Source: Polyangium sp. 6x1 (GTDB lineage: Bacteria > Myxococcota_A > Polyangia > Polyangiales > Polyangiaceae). Taken from it: a stretch of DNA of 64,000 bases. Position numbers and translations under genes: made by a program. Below the pieces are notes generated by a model that saw only the letters and a list, made by a program, of their open reading frames with translations, ran no database searches and was not told the DNA's origin. Position 1 is the stretch's first letter, and each line of letters begins with the position of its first letter. The DNA is taken from assembly GCF_029946515.1 (NCBI RefSeq), contig NZ_JARZHH010000005.1, positions 124,001 to 188,000 on the forward strand, read 5' to 3'. Positions 9,643 through 19,043 of this stretch are shown here, piece after piece.

Positions 9643-11187
9643 TTAGCCGAGGTCCTTGATCACGGCCTCGGCCGCGTTGTGGCCCGCGGCGCCGATCACC
9701 GCGCCAGCCGGGTGCGCGCCGGCGCTCGCGAGGTACAGCCCCGGCACGCCGAAGCGATACGGCATCCGTTCGGAGAAGCCGTAGCTGTTGTCCACGTGGT
9801 GGATGTGCCCGTACGTGATGCCGAAGTGTCGCTCGATTCCCTTCGGCGACAGCGCGAACGTGTCCTCCACGAGCTCGGTCGTTCCGGGCGCGAAGCGATC
9901 GCAGATCGAGAGCAAGTGCTTCACGTAACCCGGGAGCGCGTCGTCCCAGGAGCGCCCGTCCGCGAGCTCGTAGGGCACCCATTGCACGAAGAGCGCGGCG
10001 TTGTGGCGGCCCTCCGCGTCGCGCAGCGAGCCATCGACGGCCGTGTGGATGTACCACTCCATCGACGGGAACTCCGGCAGCCGCCCCGCCATCGCGTCCG
10101 CGTGGGCTCTTCGAAGCAACGCGAGCACCTCGTCCTCGTCGGGCAGGAGGTGGATCGTCGCGCCGTACTGCCCACGATCCTCGGGCAAACACGCGAACGT
10201 CGGCAGCGCGCGCAGCGCCATGTTCACCTTCATCGTCGTGCCCGGCCGCTGCACCTCGTCGAGGCGCCGCGACAGCGCCGCGGGCAGCTCCTTGCCGACG
10301 AGCCCGCGCGTCCGGTACGGGTCCGCGTTCGAGACCACGACCTTCGCCGCGATCCGCGATCCGTCCTCCAGCAAGACGCCGCTCACCGCGCCGTCCGTCA
10401 CCTCGATCGACGCGACCTTCGCGCCTTCGTGGATCACCGCGCCCTCGGCGCGCGCCTTCTCCGCGAGCCGCTGCGACACCGTGCCCATGCCGCCTTCGAC
10501 GACCATCCACGTCCCGCCTCCGCCGGGCAGGCGGCACATGTTGTGGACGAGGAAGTTCATGCCCGTGCCGGGTGAGTCGTAGCCGCCGGAGAGCCCGGAA
10601 AAACCGTCGGTCACGGCGTACATCGCCTTGATGAGATCACTCCGGAAGCCGAAGCGATCGAGGTAGTCGCTCACCGGGCCGCGGCAGAGATCGACGAACG
10701 CCTTGCGCAGCGCGGGCCGCACGTACCGCTCGGCCGTCTCCTCCAGCGAGAGCGGCTCTTCGAGCCACGTCGGCGCGATGTCGTCGCGGATGGCGGAGAG
10801 CTCCTCGTTCAACGCGACGTTCGCGTTCCAGTCCGCCTCCGAGAAAAACTCCGAGATCTGCCGGCGCATCGACGCCGCGTCGGATCCGAACAGCAAATAT
10901 CGGCCGCTCGTCGTGGGAAGGAAGTAGTGCGGATCACGCCGTTTCATCGGCAAATCCACGCCGAGCTTCGTGATGAGCTCCGGCGGGATCAGGCCGAGCA
11001 GGTACGCGCCGGTCGAGATGCCGAGCTTCGGAGCGCGGGAAAACGGGAATTCAGTCTTCGTCGCGCCGCCGAGGGTGGGTTTTTCTTCCAGGACCAGAAC
11101 CCGAAGCTTCTTCCGAGCGAGCAGGATGGCCGCCGCGAGGCCGTTGTGCCCCGCCCCCACGATCACGACGTCGGCACGCTGTTCCAT
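9643..11187 (-). CDS. Phytoene-desaturase-like FAD oxidoreductase
   Basis: The 514-residue protein is a FAD-dependent amine oxidase/phytoene desaturase superfamily member, close in layout to PYROXD2-like enzymes. The N-terminus has the dinucleotide-binding motif DVVIVGAGHNGLAAA, followed by VLVLEEKPTLGGATKTE. A second FAD-contacting segment is VVEGGMGTVSQRLAE, and the C-terminal signature is GVPGLYLASAGAHPAGAVIG. The PYROXD2-like type is not confined to carotenoid synthesis and no crt gene lies nearby, so a carotenoid role should not be assumed. The substrate is unknown. The start is ATG. The gene is divergent from the TRAP transporter genes across about 150 bases. Confidence 0.88.
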   Translation of the reverse strand: MEQRADVVIVGAGHNGLAAAILLARKKLRVLVLEEKPTLGGATKTEFPFSRAPKLGISTGAYLLGLIPPELITKLGVDLPMKRRDPHYFLPTTSGRYLLFGSDAASMRRQISEFFSEADWNANVALNEELSAIRDDIAPTWLEEPLSLEETAERYVRPALRKAFVDLCRGPVSDYLDRFGFRSDLIKAMYAVTDGFSGLSGGYDSPGTGMNFLVHNMCRLPGGGGTWMVVEGGMGTVSQRLAEKARAEGAVIHEGAKVASIEVTDGAVSGVLLEDGSRIAAKVVVSNADPYRTRGLVGKELPAALSRRLDEVQRPGTTMKVNMALRALPTFACLPEDRGQYGATIHLLPDEDEVLALLRRAHADAMAGRLPEFPSMEWYIHTAVDGSLRDAEGRHNAALFVQWVPYELADGRSWDDALPGYVKHLLSICDRFAPGTTELVEDTFALSPKGIERHFGITYGHIHHVDNSYGFSERMPYRFGVPGLYLASAGAHPAGAVIGAAGHNAAEAVIKDLG

Positions 11188-11336
11188 GCGGATCTCGTTA
11201 ACCCGCGTGCTCCCGTTTGTCCACGCATCACGGGGCTCGAGAGCCCTGGATCCAGCCCGGCAAAACTATCTTACGCACAGCGTCGAAGCGTTCGCCGCGG
11301 TTTACCCGGCCTCCGTGAAACCGTTAATGTCGCGCC

Positions 11337-12599
11337 ATGGCAGGCGAACCCGACGACGAAGGCCAGGGCGAAGACGAAACGAAGGACCCGGCCGAGGGCG
11401 AAAAGCCCAGCGAGACCGACGCTTCGGACGGCACGAAGGACGCCGACACAGCCGAAGCGCCTCCGCCTGACGAGGGCGCGAAGACGAGCGCGGAGCCGCC
11501 GCCCGCGGGCGCCGCGTGGGGCCTGCCCTTCGTGCGACTCGAACGAGCGCTCACGTGGTTCGAATCGCGCCTGCTCTTCCTGGTCCTGCTCGCGCTCGTG
11601 TTCTCGCTCGTCGCCTGGATCTCGCTGCGCGGCATGGCCTCGCCGGTGCAAGCGGACAACGCCGCCGGGACGGTGTTTCGCGCGCTCCTCGGCGCGGCGC
11701 TCCTCGGCGCGCTGGCGCGGTTCGGCACCGCGCGCGCGAAGATCAACGACGAGACGAAGCGCGCGCTCGTGACGATCGTGGCGATGGCCCTCGGCGCGGG
11801 TGTCGCGCCGGCGTGGCGCAAGGTCGGCGTCGATCACTTCGACGCGATCCTCAACTGGCTGCAAGAAGGCTCGGCGCTCACGCTCTTCGGCGGCCTGCGC
11901 GGCGTCGCCACGCGGCTCACGTTGCTCGTCGCGCTCATCGGCTCCTCCCTCGCCGCCGCGCGCTCCAAGCACATCAACATCGATGTCGTCCTGCGCTTCA
12001 TGCAGCCGAAGCTCCGTCCCTTCGTGCACATCGCGGGCGCCCTCGCGACGGCGGCCGTCTGCTTCACGGCGGGCTTCGGCTTCTTCGACTACGTCTCGAT
12101 CGAGGGCTTCGGCCAGCGCAAGGAAGCGCCCCTCGCCGAGAAGGTCTCGGGCGTCGCGCGCGCCTCGTCGCTGCACCTCTTCGTGCTGCGCAAGCAGGCG
12201 GCGCTGGATCTGCGGGCCATGCCGTCCGTCGTCTTCCGGGGCGTCCGCTGGGACGATCCTTCACGCATGAACGGTCGCGCGTGGAACACCTGGCTCGACG
12301 AGGCGGGCTTCGCCGAACGTTTCACCGCCGAGGAACTCGCGAGCATGAAGGCGCCGCCGAGCGCCGGGGACGAGCCGCGGGTCGCGATCGTGAACCTGCC
12401 GAACGAGAGCGCGCGTGGCCTGCTCGTGCACGACATGAACCTCATGTGGATCGTCGGGCTCTGGATGATCGGCCTGCGCGTGCTGCTCCGCGCGCTGCTC
12501 GTCGCGGCCGGCCACGCCTCCGTCGAGCCCGACGCCGAAGAACCAGACGAGGACGACGCGCCCCATGCGCCGGCGACGGCGGGGGAGGCGGCGCGATGA
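11337..12599 (+). CDS. TRAP transporter small permease (DctQ), enlarged
   Basis: The product is 420 residues, over twice the usual DctQ length of about 160-200. The first 60 residues are a hydrophilic Glu/Asp/Pro-rich extension. Membrane segments follow near 75-95, 110-125, 135-150, 190-205 and 220-240. Then comes a soluble insert of about 130 residues (roughly 250-375, containing LRAMPSVVFRGVRWDDPS), a last helix near 380-400, and an acidic tail. The SKHINIDVVLRFM segment resembles the conserved region after TM2 of DctQ proteins. The stop overlaps the dctM start (ATGA). Identification rests on position and this segment. The insert is unlike standard DctQ and may hold a ligand- or partner-binding domain. 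Confidence 0.82.
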   Translation: MAGEPDDEGQGEDETKDPAEGEKPSETDASDGTKDADTAEAPPPDEGAKTSAEPPPAGAAWGLPFVRLERALTWFESRLLFLVLLALVFSLVAWISLRGMASPVQADNAAGTVFRALLGAALLGALARFGTARAKINDETKRALVTIVAMALGAGVAPAWRKVGVDHFDAILNWLQEGSALTLFGGLRGVATRLTLLVALIGSSLAAARSKHINIDVVLRFMQPKLRPFVHIAGALATAAVCFTAGFGFFDYVSIEGFGQRKEAPLAEKVSGVARASSLHLFVLRKQAALDLRAMPSVVFRGVRWDDPSRMNGRAWNTWLDEAGFAERFTAEELASMKAPPSAGDEPRVAIVNLPNESARGLLVHDMNLMWIVGLWMIGLRVLLRALLVAAGHASVEPDAEEPDEDDAPHAPATAGEAAR

Positions 12600-14242
12600 A
12601 GTCCTGGGTGATCGTCATCATCCTCCTCACGCTCGTGGGGATGCCGCTCTTCGCCGTGATGGGCGGTATCTCCATCCTGTCGTGGCTCGGCTCGGATCTG
12701 CCCGATCAGCGCTTCGTGCGGTTTATCGCGGCGAACGTGCTGGAAGACAAGTTCTCGAACTCGCCCATCCTCGTCACGATCCCGCTCTTCACGTTCGTCG
12801 GCTACCTGATGGCCGAGTCGAAGACGCCCGATCGCATCGTGCGCGCTGCATCGGCCGTGCTCGGGTGGATGCCCGGCGGCCTCGCGATCGTGTGCATCGT
12901 GGCGAGCGCGTTCTTCACGACGCTCACCGGCGGCAGCGGCGTCACGATCGTGGCCATCGGCGGCCTGCTTTATCCAGCGCTCCGACGCCAGGGCTACTCG
13001 GAGAAGTTCACGCTCGGCCTCGTCACGACGGCAGGCGCGATGGGCCTGCTCTTCTTCCCAAGCCCGCTCGTGATGGTCTACGCGTTCCTCGCGGGCGTCG
13101 ACGTCACGCGCGCCTACAAGGCCACGTTCCCGCCGGGCCTCTTGCTCATGGTGCTGCTCTGCGGCTACGCGTTCTGGGAGGGGATCCGCTCAGGCATCCC
13201 GCGGGCGCGCTTCGACCTCGACGAGGTCGGCAAGGCCCTCTGGCACGTGAAATGGGAGCTCGCGACGCCGCTCCTCGTGGCGGTCGGCCTCACGACGGGT
13301 CTCATGGAGCTCGACGAGAGCGCGGCAGCCGCGGCCGTCTACACGCTCATCGTGGAGGTCTTCGTCTACAAGGACCTCACGTGGCGCAAGGTCGTCAAGG
13401 TCGCGCGCGACGCGATGACGCTCTCCGGCGCGATCATCATCATCCTCGCCATGGCCACGGCCATGACGAACTACATCATCCAGGAGCGCATCCCGCAGGC
13501 GATCCTGGAGTGGTTCGTCGCGCGCGGCATGAACGCGGCCTGGCAGTTCATCCTCGTCCTCAACATCTTCCTGTTCATCCTCGGCATGCTGATGGACGCG
13601 TTCAGCGCGCTGCTCGTCGCGCTGCCGCTCCTCATCCCGCTCGCCTCGACGTTCCAGGTGAACCCCTTCCACCTCGCGGTGATGTTCCTCCTGAACCTCG
13701 AGATCGCCTACGTGACCCCGCCCGTGGGGCTCAACCTGTTCATCTCGAGCTTCCGCTTCTCGCGACCCATCGTCGACGTCTACCGCGTGGTCTTGCCCTT
13801 CGTCGCACTGCTCGCGCTAGGGCTCGGCCTCGTGATCGTCGCGCCGTCGCTGTCGAGCTTCATGATCGCTGGGGACGTCGCGGACGCGCGGGCACAGGCC
13901 GCGAAGAGCGGCGTCGCACCGCGCGAGGCATGGCTGCTCGAATGCGTGCAGGAGGACACGAACAACCTCAAGCCGTGCAGCAAGGAAGACATCGCAAAGT
14001 GGGGCCCAGACGGGCAGGGGATCGCTGCGAAGGAAGCCGAGAAGCCAAAGCCCACAGGCGACGTCGTCCCCGCCATGGACAGCGGCCCAGACGCAGGCAC
14101 GAACGAGATGGATGATCTCCTGAAGGAAATGCTCGGCAGCGACGCAGACGCAGGCGCGCCCGACGCAGCAGCGCCAAAGGCCGCAGATCCAATGGACGAT
14201 CTGCTGAAGGAGATGCTCGAAGCCGGGAAGGACGGGGGCTAG
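12596..14242 (+). CDS. TRAP transporter large permease (DctM)
   Basis: DctM is the ion-coupled transport subunit of a tripartite periplasmic transporter. The 548-residue product has many hydrophobic helices. Family-typical stretches include SPILVTIPLFTFVGYLMAES, FTTLTGGSGVTIVAIGGLLYP, and the C-terminal FLLNLEIAYVTPPVGLNLF. ATG at 12596 overlaps the DctQ stop codon. After the last helix (near residue 430) there is a hydrophilic tail of about 120 residues, unusual for DctM, carrying MDDLLKEML twice about 30 residues apart, separated by Asp/Ala/Pro-rich sequence. No DctP-type binding protein lies in the window. A TatT-type lipoprotein gene converges on this gene across element B. Confidence 0.93.
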   Translation: MKSWVIVIILLTLVGMPLFAVMGGISILSWLGSDLPDQRFVRFIAANVLEDKFSNSPILVTIPLFTFVGYLMAESKTPDRIVRAASAVLGWMPGGLAIVCIVASAFFTTLTGGSGVTIVAIGGLLYPALRRQGYSEKFTLGLVTTAGAMGLLFFPSPLVMVYAFLAGVDVTRAYKATFPPGLLLMVLLCGYAFWEGIRSGIPRARFDLDEVGKALWHVKWELATPLLVAVGLTTGLMELDESAAAAAVYTLIVEVFVYKDLTWRKVVKVARDAMTLSGAIIIILAMATAMTNYIIQERIPQAILEWFVARGMNAAWQFILVLNIFLFILGMLMDAFSALLVALPLLIPLASTFQVNPFHLAVMFLLNLEIAYVTPPVGLNLFISSFRFSRPIVDVYRVVLPFVALLALGLGLVIVAPSLSSFMIAGDVADARAQAAKSGVAPREAWLLECVQEDTNNLKPCSKEDIAKWGPDGQGIAAKEAEKPKPTGDVVPAMDSGPDAGTNEMDDLLKEMLGSDADAGAPDAAAPKAADPMDDLLKEMLEAGKDGG

Positions 14243-14573
14243 GTCTTCGGGGAGCGTCGCGCCGGGGCTCTGCCCCGGGCCCCGCGGGGGCTGTTCGCCC
14301 CTCGACCCGAACCAGGGCCAGCCCTGGACCTCAGGGGAAGAACTGCGCTCCGCGCAGTTCTTCCCACAGGCCGTTGGTACCGCCTCGGCAGTTGAACCGT
14401 CAGCGCTGTTGTCTCGGCTGGCAGGATCGCTCGTGGTCTTGACCTGGCCCGTTCGATGAACTGCGCATCGCGCAGTTCATCGACCACGAGTCCAGCGCTT
14501 GCGCTGGTCCGGGTCCCGGGGCGGACAGCCCCGGGTGGGGCCTGGGGCAAAGCCCCAGCGCAACGCTACCTGT
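14243..14573. repeat. Serial-hairpin element B (two-armed)
   Basis: The whole 331-base gap between convergent stop codons is structured. Left-arm hairpins lie at 14262-14278, 14287-14301, 14312-14327 and 14337-14363; the last has stem GAAGAACTGCGC and loop TCC. After about 90 bases of less structured spacer, the right arm mirrors them at 14455-14481 (stem GATGAACTGCGC, loop ATC), 14492-14507, 14515-14535 and 14542-14558. The arms are imperfect reverse complements of each other, so the locus can also fold as one long palindrome. The copy at 26943 is very similar, including the spacer. No coding potential is apparent. A bidirectional terminator or REP-like mobile element is likely. Confidence 0.9.
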
Positions 14574-15500
14574 TCAAAATCCGCACTCGCGCATGCGCAC
14601 CTTGCTCAGGTAGCGCGCGGCGCGGCGCTTTGCGACGACGTTTGTCAGGCGTTGCTCGGGGAACACGTCGCCGGCTTCGACGACGTCGGTCAGTGCTTTT
14701 ACGTAGCTGTCCTTGTCGCCTTTCAGGCAATGGTATTTCGCGGCGTACTGCACTTGCGTCAGGAGGTTTTTGCCTCCGTGGATCGCGAGGGACTGGTCGA
14801 AGTGCTTCTTCGCGTCGTCGAGCTCGGCCATCGCGGTGCGGGCGTGGTAGGCGCCGAGGATCGTGTGACCGCTGCCGTGCATGTACTTGGGGTCGAGTGC
14901 GACGGAGCGTTCCATGAGGGCGACGCCGATCCATAGATCGCCGACGGCGGCGGCGTCGTCTTTCAGGATGTTCGTCTTGCTGATCCAGGCGTAGCCGGCC
15001 CAGAAGAGGGCGGGGGCGTCGCGCTCGGCGTCCGTGAATTGCGCGGTGTAGGCGCGCATCGCGTCGTCCTTCTTGCGCGCTGCTTCGAAGCCTGGGTGAT
15101 AGATCTCCAGAAGCTGCAGCGCGTACTGGAGGCCTCGGTCGTACGCCGCGGCGGCGCGGTTTTTCAGGTACAGATAACGCGCGCCTTCGAGGCCCTCCTC
15201 GTCTTCGGCTTGTTCGAGCTCGTCCTCGGTGAAGGCGAATGTGGCGCTCGTCCAGGTCTTGGCCAGAGCGAAGAGCGCGACCTCGTTGTCCGGGGCGAGG
15301 TAATGCATGCCCTCGAACTGGCCGATGCCGTTGAACGCGACGACCTTCGCGACCTCGTAGTCGGTCATCGTGTCGATCGCGGCCGAGGCCGTGGCTGTGG
15401 CCTCGATCTGGCCTTCGAGGAACATCTTCTTGATGCACCCCGTGCTGGCGAGCGAGAGGGCGGAGAGTGCGAGGACGGAGAGGGTTTGGAGGGGACGCAC
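14574..15500 (-). CDS. TatT-like TRAP-associated lipoprotein
   Basis: The 308-residue product begins with a lipoprotein signal; the lipobox STGC puts the acylated cysteine at 22. The rest is helical and TPR-like. LFWAGYAWISKTN, followed by an AVGDLWIGVALMERSVALDP block and HGSGHTILGAYHA, matches the pattern of the TatT family (TRAP-associated T component, known from Treponema pallidum Tp0956). Family members form oligomeric lipoproteins thought to help bring ligand, possibly hydrophobic, to a TRAP system. The convergent dctQM genes support this assignment. The start is GTG. Its operon relation to the transporter is broken: opposite strands and a hairpin element between. Confidence 0.8.
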   Translation of the reverse strand: MRPLQTLSVLALSALSLASTGCIKKMFLEGQIEATATASAAIDTMTDYEVAKVVAFNGIGQFEGMHYLAPDNEVALFALAKTWTSATFAFTEDELEQAEDEEGLEGARYLYLKNRAAAAYDRGLQYALQLLEIYHPGFEAARKKDDAMRAYTAQFTDAERDAPALFWAGYAWISKTNILKDDAAAVGDLWIGVALMERSVALDPKYMHGSGHTILGAYHARTAMAELDDAKKHFDQSLAIHGGKNLLTQVQYAAKYHCLKGDKDSYVKALTDVVEAGDVFPEQRLTNVVAKRRAARYLSKVRMRECGF

Positions 15501-15542
15501 GACGCGGATGGTACGTCGTGAGCCTGTCGCGATTCAATCGAC

Positions 15543-17612
15543 CTACCGCGGGAATGCGGCTGCGTTTCCCCCGTCGACCGTGATGACGCAGCCCGTCGTT
15601 GCTTCGGCCGTGGCGAGGTAGAGGAAGGCTTGCGCCACGTCGGCGGCGGTGGTTTCGCGCCGGAGCAGGTTTGCCCGGAAATATTCATCCACGCCGACAC
15701 CACGTGCGCGTGCGCGGGCTTCGAGCATGCCGCCGGCGAAGATGCCTGTGCGGATGCGATCGGCGTTCACTGCGTTCGAGCGGATGCCGTAGGGCGCGAG
15801 ATCCACGGCGTACTGGCGCGTGAGCGCGACGAGCGCGGCTTTGGGGATGGCGTAGGGGCCGAAATCCGGGCCTTGGTTGAATGCGCTCTTCGATGCGTTG
15901 AAGAGCAGGGCGCCGCCTGCGCCTTGCTGGATCAGGACGTCGGAGGCGAAGCGCGCCACGTTCTGGTGGCCGAGCAGGTTCACCTCCAGCGAGGCGCGCA
16001 GTGCGCTGTCGCCTTGTTCTCCGTGGATCGGCCCCTCGAAGGCTGCGCCTGCGTTCGACACGACCACGTCGAGCCCGCCGAAGCGCAGCGTTGCTTTGCG
16101 GATGGCTGCGCGCACCTCGTCCTTCGAGGTCACGTCGCAGGGCAGCAGGAAGATCCGATCGTCGTGGGCCTCGAGGAGCGGCTTCGTCGCGCGTTCGAGG
16201 GCTGCCTCGTCTCGATCCGTGAGCGCCACGTGTGCGCCTGCGGCGAGCAACGCGCGCGCTGTGGCGAGGCCGATGCCGGAGGCTGCGCCCGTCACGAACG
16301 CCACGTGCCGATCGAGCGGTTTGCCCTGGCCTGCACCCTTCTTCAGCTTGGCTTGCTCCAGGCTCCAGTACTCCACGTCGAAGATGTCGAGCTCGCTCGC
16401 GGGCTCGTAGCCGGCGTTCGCCGTGGCTTGCTCGATCACGCCCGTCGTGTGCTCGTAGATGTCGGCCGTGATCTCGGCGTCCTTGCGCGTCTTGCCCACG
16501 GTGAATGCGCCGAGGCCTTCGATGAGCAGCACGCGCGGCCACGGGTCGAGCTCGCGACGATCGCCGGGGCGCGCGGCCGAGCAGCGGCGGAAGTAGGCCT
16601 TGTATTGCTCGGCGTAGGCCGTGATCGCGGCGTCGAGCGTGGCCTTCGTCTTGTGCCGATCGTCGGCGTTGAGCGGCGGCAGGAGCAGCGGCTTCGGCTT
16701 CGTGCGCAGCACGTGATCGGGCGTGGCTGGACCCTTCTGCGTGATCTCTTCGAGATCGTCGCGATCGCAGAACGAGACCATCTGCGGGCTCATGCGGAAC
16801 GAGCAGATCCAGCGCTCGCCGGAGGCGCGGGCGAGGGCGCCGCGGATCATCGGCGCGAGGCGCGAGCAAGCGTCGGGCGAGGGGCTCGAGATCGTGCGAC
16901 GCGAGATCGCCGTGGCCTCTTCGACCCAGCGCTCGGCGCGCGTCACGTTCGCGATCATGCGCTCGTAGCTCTCCATCGCGCTCTCGCCCCACGTGAAGAT
17001 CCCGTGCTTGTCGAGGATCATCACGTTCGGCTCGCGTCCGGCGCGGGTGAGCGCGCGCCACAGATCCGCGACCTTCTTCGCCAGCGCGAAGCCGGGCATC
17101 ACGTAGGGGATGAAGAGCACGCGGTCGCCGAAGACCTCGCGCACGAGCTGGTTCGAGTTCGGCTGATCGACGATCGCGAGCACGGCGTCGGCGTGCGTGT
17201 GGTCGATGAACTTGAAGGGCAGGTAGGCGTGGAGCAGGGCCTCGACGGAGGGCGTCGGCGCGCTCGGCTCGAGCATGTGCGAGCGGAGGAGCGAGACCAT
17301 CTGCTCGTCGGTCATGCTCGGCAGCTCGCAGAGCCGCCGGAGCTGCGCGAGCCGGCAGGCGGGGAAGCCTTCGGGCTCGATCGCGCCGAGATCCCAGCCG
17401 CTCCCTTTCACGTAGAGCACGTCGGTCGTGTCGCCGACGAGCTCGGTCACCCGCGTCTTGACGGACGTGTTGCCGCCGCCGTGCAGGACGAGGTCCGGGT
17501 CCTGACCGAGCAGGCGCGACGTGTAGACACGCAGGGCGAGATCCTCGCCCCAGCGCGGGCCGAACGTCTCGACGAACTGGGCGGCTTCTGCGGCGCGGTA
17601 CCGTGATTCCAC
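15543..17612 (-). CDS. Bifunctional aldolase/short-chain dehydrogenase
   Basis: The protein joins a class II aldolase/epimerase domain to a C-terminal short-chain dehydrogenase, the architecture of bifunctional rhamnulose-1-phosphate aldolase/lactaldehyde dehydrogenase-type proteins. The aldolase part shows HGGGNTSVK near its start and the zinc ligand motif DHTHADAVL near 138. The dehydrogenase part shows the NAD motif GAASGIGLATA near 440 and the catalytic pair in YAIPK near 585. The frame stays open to 17690, but third-position composition is poor there and that start would be TTG, so GTG at 17612 is preferred (689 residues). No rhamnose kinase or isomerase lies nearby; the sugar substrate is not certain. 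Confidence 0.9.
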   Translation of the reverse strand: MESRYRAAEAAQFVETFGPRWGEDLALRVYTSRLLGQDPDLVLHGGGNTSVKTRVTELVGDTTDVLYVKGSGWDLGAIEPEGFPACRLAQLRRLCELPSMTDEQMVSLLRSHMLEPSAPTPSVEALLHAYLPFKFIDHTHADAVLAIVDQPNSNQLVREVFGDRVLFIPYVMPGFALAKKVADLWRALTRAGREPNVMILDKHGIFTWGESAMESYERMIANVTRAERWVEEATAISRRTISSPSPDACSRLAPMIRGALARASGERWICSFRMSPQMVSFCDRDDLEEITQKGPATPDHVLRTKPKPLLLPPLNADDRHKTKATLDAAITAYAEQYKAYFRRCSAARPGDRRELDPWPRVLLIEGLGAFTVGKTRKDAEITADIYEHTTGVIEQATANAGYEPASELDIFDVEYWSLEQAKLKKGAGQGKPLDRHVAFVTGAASGIGLATARALLAAGAHVALTDRDEAALERATKPLLEAHDDRIFLLPCDVTSKDEVRAAIRKATLRFGGLDVVVSNAGAAFEGPIHGEQGDSALRASLEVNLLGHQNVARFASDVLIQQGAGGALLFNASKSAFNQGPDFGPYAIPKAALVALTRQYAVDLAPYGIRSNAVNADRIRTGIFAGGMLEARARARGVGVDEYFRANLLRRETTAADVAQAFLYLATAEATTGCVITVDGGNAAAFPR

Positions 17613-17732
17613 GCCGCGTCCATACCACGGGAGGGAGGCGGCACGAACGAGGTCGGGGCCGCCTTCGGCTGGGTCCGATCGAACGGACAAACCGCGGCGC
17701 GCTGCGGCAGGGCGCGCCGCGGAGGTCCTCCG

Positions 17733-19043
17733 TCAGTACCGGTAGTTCTCGGGCTTGAAGGGGCCCTCGACGGGCACGCCGATGTAGTCGGCCTGGTCCT
17801 TCGTGAGCTGCGTGATCTCGACGCCGAGCTTGGCGAGGTGCAGTGCGGCGACCTTCTCGTCGAGCTTCTTCGGCAGGAGGTGCACGCCGAGGGGGTACTT
17901 CTCGGTCCAGAGCGCGATCTGGGCGAGGACCTGGTTCGAGAACGAGGTCGACATCACGAACGACGGGTGGCCCGTGGCGCAGCCGAGGTTCACGAGCCTC
18001 CCGCGGGCGAGCACGATGAGGCGCTTGCCGTCGGGGAAGATGAAGTGGTCGACCTGCGGCTTGATGTTCTCCTCTTTGATCTCGGGGTTCGTCTCCAGCC
18101 AGGCGATCTGGATCTCGGAGTCGAAGTGGCCGATGTTGCAGAGGATCGCCTCGTCCTTCATCCGCAGCATGTGCTCGCCGCGGACGACGTCCTTGCAGCC
18201 CGTCGCCGTCACGAAGATGTCACCGACGTGCGCGACCGACTCGAGCGTGCGCACCTCGTAGCCCTCCATCGCGGCCTGCAGCGCGCAGATCGGGTCGATC
18301 TCCGTCACGATCACGCGCGCGCCGAGCCCGCGCAGCGACTGCGCGCAGCCCTTGCCGACGTCGCCGTAGCCGCAGACGACCGCGACCTTGCCCGCGAACA
18401 TCACGTCCGTCGCGCGCTTGATGCCGTCGCCGAGCGACTCGCGGCAGCCGTAGAGGTTGTCGAACTTCGACTTCGTGACGGAGTTGTTCACGTTGAACGA
18501 CGGCACGCGGAGCAGGCCCTTGCGGTGCATGTCGTAGAGCCGGTTCACGCCCGTCGTGGTCTCCTCGCTGATGCCGCGCACCGGATCCGCGCCCTCGAAG
18601 AGTTGCGGATACTTCTCGTGGACCATCGTGGTCAGGTCGCCGCCGTCGTCGAGGATCATGTTCGGGCCTTTGCCGCCCTCGAACGCGAAGAGCTGCTGCT
18701 CGATGCACCAGTCGTACTCCTCGAGCGTCTCGCCCTTCCAGGCGTAGACGGGCACGCCCGTCACCGCGATCGCCGCGGCCGCGTGATCCTGCGTCGAGTA
18801 GATGTTGCAGCTCGTCCAGGTCACCTCGGCGCCGAGCTCGCGCAGCGTCTCGATCAGCACCGCGGTCTGGATGGTCATGTGCAGGCAGCCCGCGATGCGG
18901 GCGCCGGCGAGGGGCTTCGACTTGCCGTACTCGGCGCGCAGCGCCATGAGGCCGGGCATCTCCTTCTCGGCGATGCGGATTTCTTTGCGGCCCCAGTCGG
19001 CGAGGCTGAGATCGGCGACCTTGAAGCGGGGTTTTTCGCTCAT
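17733..19043 (-). CDS. ahcY: Adenosylhomocysteinase
   Basis: The enzyme hydrolyses S-adenosylhomocysteine to adenosine and homocysteine, relieving product inhibition of methyltransferases. The 436-residue product shows the substrate region [34 protein letters not shown], the NAD-binding motif [17 protein letters not shown], and the typical C-terminal end PFKPENYRY. The frame is open further upstream, but ATG at 19043 gives the conserved N-terminus ([18 protein letters not shown]). This ATG overlaps the stop codon of the ArsR-methyltransferase gene as ATGA, so the two genes are translationally coupled and ahcY is probably under that regulator. Confidence 0.97.
   Translation of the reverse strand: MSEKPRFKVADLSLADWGRKEIRIAEKEMPGLMALRAEYGKSKPLAGARIAGCLHMTIQTAVLIETLRELGAEVTWTSCNIYSTQDHAAAAIAVTGVPVYAWKGETLEEYDWCIEQQLFAFEGGKGPNMILDDGGDLTTMVHEKYPQLFEGADPVRGISEETTTGVNRLYDMHRKGLLRVPSFNVNNSVTKSKFDNLYGCRESLGDGIKRATDVMFAGKVAVVCGYGDVGKGCAQSLRGLGARVIVTEIDPICALQAAMEGYEVRTLESVAHVGDIFVTATGCKDVVRGEHMLRMKDEAILCNIGHFDSEIQIAWLETNPEIKEENIKPQVDHFIFPDGKRLIVLARGRLVNLGCATGHPSFVMSTSFSNQVLAQIALWTEKYPLGVHLLPKKLDEKVAALHLAKLGVEITQLTKDQADYIGVPVEGPFKPENYRY

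Noticed and set aside
9643-11187. Oxidoreductase as a carotenoid biosynthesis gene
   Set aside because: The family includes many non-carotenoid enzymes and no crt genes are adjacent, so the pathway is not supported.
14243-14573. Element B as a CRISPR array or small RNA gene
   Set aside because: The repeats are mirrored hairpins, not direct repeats with spacers, and no cas gene is present.
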